Part shown: positions 6,862-8,232 of the stretch, one piece after another
Layout of the letters: each line of letters begins with the position of its first letter
Position numbering within the stretch: position 1 is the first letter of the stretch
Made by a program: the position numbers and the translations under genes
Assembly (NCBI GenBank): GCA_937901445.1
Contig: CALDHY010000062.1
Coordinates: 1-8,232, forward strand
Origin: an uncultured Selenomonadales bacterium
GTDB taxonomy: Bacteria > Bacillota > Negativicutes > Selenomonadales > Selenomonadaceae
Direction: 5' to 3'
Length of the DNA: 8,232 nt
The notes under the pieces: model-generated
Databases searched by the model: none
The model's input: the letters and a program-made list of their open reading frames with translations, nothing else
Told to the model about the DNA's origin: nothing

Positions 6862-6916
6862 GTATGCACGCAAGCATACAATAAAAATTCAAGCGTCAAT
6901 GTACGCGCAAGTATAT
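6862..6916 (+). repeat. Direct repeat copy 1: two hairpins with RCGCAA loops
   Basis: Positions 6862-6910 recur at 6943-6992 with only one inserted A. Copy 1 holds hairpin 1 (stem GTATGC 6862-6867 with GCATAC 6874-6879, loop ACGCAA) and hairpin 2 (stem ATGTAC 6899-6904 with GTATAT 6911-6916, loop GCGCAA, one G-U pair). AGCGTC precedes each hairpin (6855-6860 and 6892-6897). Confidence 0.85.
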
Positions 6917-6942
6917 AAACTAGGCAAAAGTTTTTGGTGTCA

Positions 6943-6998
6943 GTATGCACGCAAGCATACAATAAAAAATTCAAGCGTCAATGTACGCGCAATTACAT
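6943..6998 (+). repeat. Direct repeat copy 2: two hairpins with RCGCAA loops
   Basis: The second copy lies 81 bp downstream of the first. Hairpin 3 (6943-6960) is identical to hairpin 1. Hairpin 4 pairs ATGTA 6981-6985 with TACAT 6994-6998 around the same GCGCAA loop. Its right arm differs in sequence from hairpin 2 yet still pairs, and the G-U pair of hairpin 2 becomes G-C here. The copy ends about 36 bases before the downstream start codon, inside the likely 5' leader or promoter region. Confidence 0.85.
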
Positions 6999-7020
6999 AT
7001 ACCAAGTAAGAAAATTTTTT

Positions 7021-7029
7021 AAGGAGAGG
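7021..7029 (+). promoter_or_regulatory. Strong ribosome binding site of the binding-protein gene
   Basis: AAGGAGAGG ends 5 bases before the ATG at 7035. It is the strongest site in the window and suggests high translation, as is usual for transporter binding proteins. No convincing -35/-10 pair could be assigned in the repeat-rich DNA upstream. Confidence 0.75.
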
Positions 7030-7034
7030 ATTTT

Positions 7035-8051
7035 ATGTTGAAAAAACTTTTCGTACTGTTAATGATTTTAAGTTTAACGGTACTTGTCGGAGGTTGCGGC
7101 GGCGATACGGGGCAAAATCAACCTGCCGCCAACGGTAAACAACTTGTGATTTATACTTCAATGAAAGAATCGCTCATTGGCGGGATTATTGAAGGTTTTA
7201 AGAAACAAAATCCCGGCGTCAACGTCGATTATCAATCTGCAGGCGCGGGAAAAATTATGGCGAAACTTGAGGCTGAACGTCAAAGCGGACAACTTTTGGC
7301 AGATATAATTTGGACAAGTGAAGTACCTGATTTTTACGAAATGAAGGCTCAAGGTATGCTTGAACAATATCAGCCGTCAAATTTCAATGAGTTGTTAAAT
7401 CCTTTTGACGACTACGACGGCTCTTTCACGGCGGCGCGGCTCGGAACTTTGGGAATTGTCATTAACACAGACAAAGTTAAAACTGCGCCGACAAACTGGG
7501 AAGAAATTGCAAATTCAGAAACTTACAGAAATTCATTTGGAATTGCAGACCCCGCACTTTCCGGCACGGCTTTAATGAGTGTTGCATTGCTTGAACATCA
7601 ATTCGGCTGGGATTATTTTGTAAAACTGCGCGAAAACGGCGCAATTAAAAGCAAGGGCTCCGGCAGAGTTGTTGACGATACGGCAACCGGCGATTTGAAC
7701 GCTTGCTTAGGCGTCGATTATATTACTGCCGCAAAAATCGACAAGGGCTCCAATTTGCAAATGGTTTACCCGAAAGAATTGTTAATGGTTCCAAGTCCCG
7801 TTGCAATTTTCAAAGACGCGCCTAACAAGGAAGTTGCAAAAAAATTCGTCGATTATCTTTTGTCGCAGGAAGCACAGCAAATGGTTGCAAACGCCGGTAC
7901 TGTTCCCGTTCGTCGTGATATTCAAATGCCCGAAAAATACAATTTGCCTTCACCGGAAGTTGCAATAGACACAGGGATTAAAATTAACTACGCTGACGTT
8001 ATGGCGCAAAAAGAAGAACTTATTCAAAAATTCTCCGAGCTTTTCAAGTAA
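7035..8051 (+). CDS. ABC-transporter substrate-binding lipoprotein, AfuA/FbpA class
   Basis: A 338-residue periplasmic solute receptor anchored as a lipoprotein. Residues 1-20 are a lipoprotein signal peptide (KK, hydrophobic core) with lipobox VGGC and lipidated Cys21, then a GDTGQNQPAANG linker. The mature part follows the ferric/organophosphate-type binding-protein plan (COG1840-like): LVIYTS strand near 37-42, a GFKKQNPGVNV helix-strand, ADIIWTSE near 88-95, LGTLGIVINTDKV, and a late VPSPVAIFKDAPN block. Iron-binding FbpA proteins carry two adjacent tyrosines; here the matching place reads GVDYITAA with only Tyr229, so ferric iron is not assured and a phosphonate, sugar-phosphate or other anion is possible. 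No permease or ATPase gene follows before the terminator, so its partners are encoded elsewhere or the gene is monocistronic. Confidence 0.9.
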   Translation: MLKKLFVLLMILSLTVLVGGCGGDTGQNQPAANGKQLVIYTSMKESLIGGIIEGFKKQNPGVNVDYQSAGAGKIMAKLEAERQSGQLLADIIWTSEVPDFYEMKAQGMLEQYQPSNFNELLNPFDDYDGSFTAARLGTLGIVINTDKVKTAPTNWEEIANSETYRNSFGIADPALSGTALMSVALLEHQFGWDYFVKLRENGAIKSKGSGRVVDDTATGDLNACLGVDYITAAKIDKGSNLQMVYPKELLMVPSPVAIFKDAPNKEVAKKFVDYLLSQEAQQMVANAGTVPVRRDIQMPEKYNLPSPEVAIDTGIKINYADVMAQKEELIQKFSELFK

Positions 8052-8077
8052 GTTTTGAAAGTTGAAATAAAAAAAAG

Positions 8078-8107
8078 CCGCTCAAGTTACGAGCGGTTAT
8101 TTTTTTA
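8078..8107 (+). terminator. Intrinsic terminator after the binding-protein gene
   Basis: CCGCTC (8078-8083) pairs with GAGCGG (8091-8096) around a 7-base loop, followed by TTATTTTTTT. An A-run (8068-8076) precedes the stem, so the structure could also terminate leftward transcription. It lies 26 bases beyond the stop codon. Confidence 0.9.
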
Positions 8108-8232
8108 TCGATTCTAAAGCGTCTGAAATCGCCTGTAAGGGCAGGTTGTTTCATTTTAAGTAAATTTATACCAACAAAAATTAAAATTAATTCTAAGGGC
8201 ATTTACGGCGAAATTGAAGGGTTTTAAATTTC
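8108..8232. other. Right-edge non-coding stretch
   Basis: I find no supported gene here. A short plus-strand frame ending in TAA at 8225-8227 and a short leftward frame from ATG at 8155 both lack ribosome sites and recognisable protein. A small hairpin, CCTG/CAGG around TAAGGG (8131-8144), is too short to interpret. Confidence 0.4.

Noticed and set aside
6862..6998. CRISPR array
   Set aside because: Only two long direct repeats with similar, not unique, intervening DNA; the internal hairpin plan and lack of cas genes do not fit.
8108..8232. Possible gene fragment at the right edge
   Set aside because: Frames are short, lack ribosome sites and show no recognisable protein; calling a pseudogene would be unsupported.

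Overview
The window looks like chromosomal DNA of a Gram-negative-walled Firmicute (Negativicutes / Selenomonadales type). This is inferred, not proven. A lipid A/Kdo enzyme shows that LPS is made. Firmicute-style AGGAG ribosome sites, a Firmicute-looking PIG-L family protein and an L,D-transpeptidase with a stalk-like domain sit beside it. Base composition is mixed: AT-rich runs such as AAAATTTT alternate with GC-rich GGCGCG stretches.

Left part, minus strand. A secreted L,D-transpeptidase (1-1183, running off the left edge) is read leftward from its own extended -10 promoter. Its lysine/glutamate-rich tail is built of 27-residue tandem repeats. Upstream of it is a tight three-gene minus-strand cluster: a DUF4417 protein (1999-2685), a 118-residue protein with an HWH motif that resembles a polymorphic-toxin C-terminal domain (1638-1994), and a 123-residue acidic protein with an HDS motif that resembles an immunity protein (1265-1636). 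The genes are separated by 4 and 1 bases, so they are probably translationally coupled. This cluster is the accessory-looking part of the window.

Right part, plus strand. A PIG-L/LmbE-type protein with a discoidin-like C-terminal half (2769-4271) has lost part of the zinc/catalytic signature. It is followed by a single 829-residue protein that fuses Kdo transferase (WaaA) to the lipid A 4'-kinase (LpxK) (4336-6825). These are two consecutive steps of LPS core assembly, so the pair reads as an envelope-glycolipid operon. A lipoprotein substrate-binding protein of the AfuA/FbpA class (7035-8051) follows behind its own leader and ends at a strong intrinsic terminator.

The non-coding DNA is the most unusual aspect. 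Both right-hand operon genes terminate inside a heptanucleotide repeat (GGRYTAR-like) that supplies their stop codons. The first spacer also carries five phased 8-bp repeats (ACTAYCAC-like). The second spacer carries two ~50-bp direct repeats 81 bp apart, which resolve into four hairpins sharing an RCGCAA loop and mostly preceded by an AAGCGTC box. I found no CRISPR array, tRNA, rRNA or transposase. No gene-free stretch exceeds about 210 bases.
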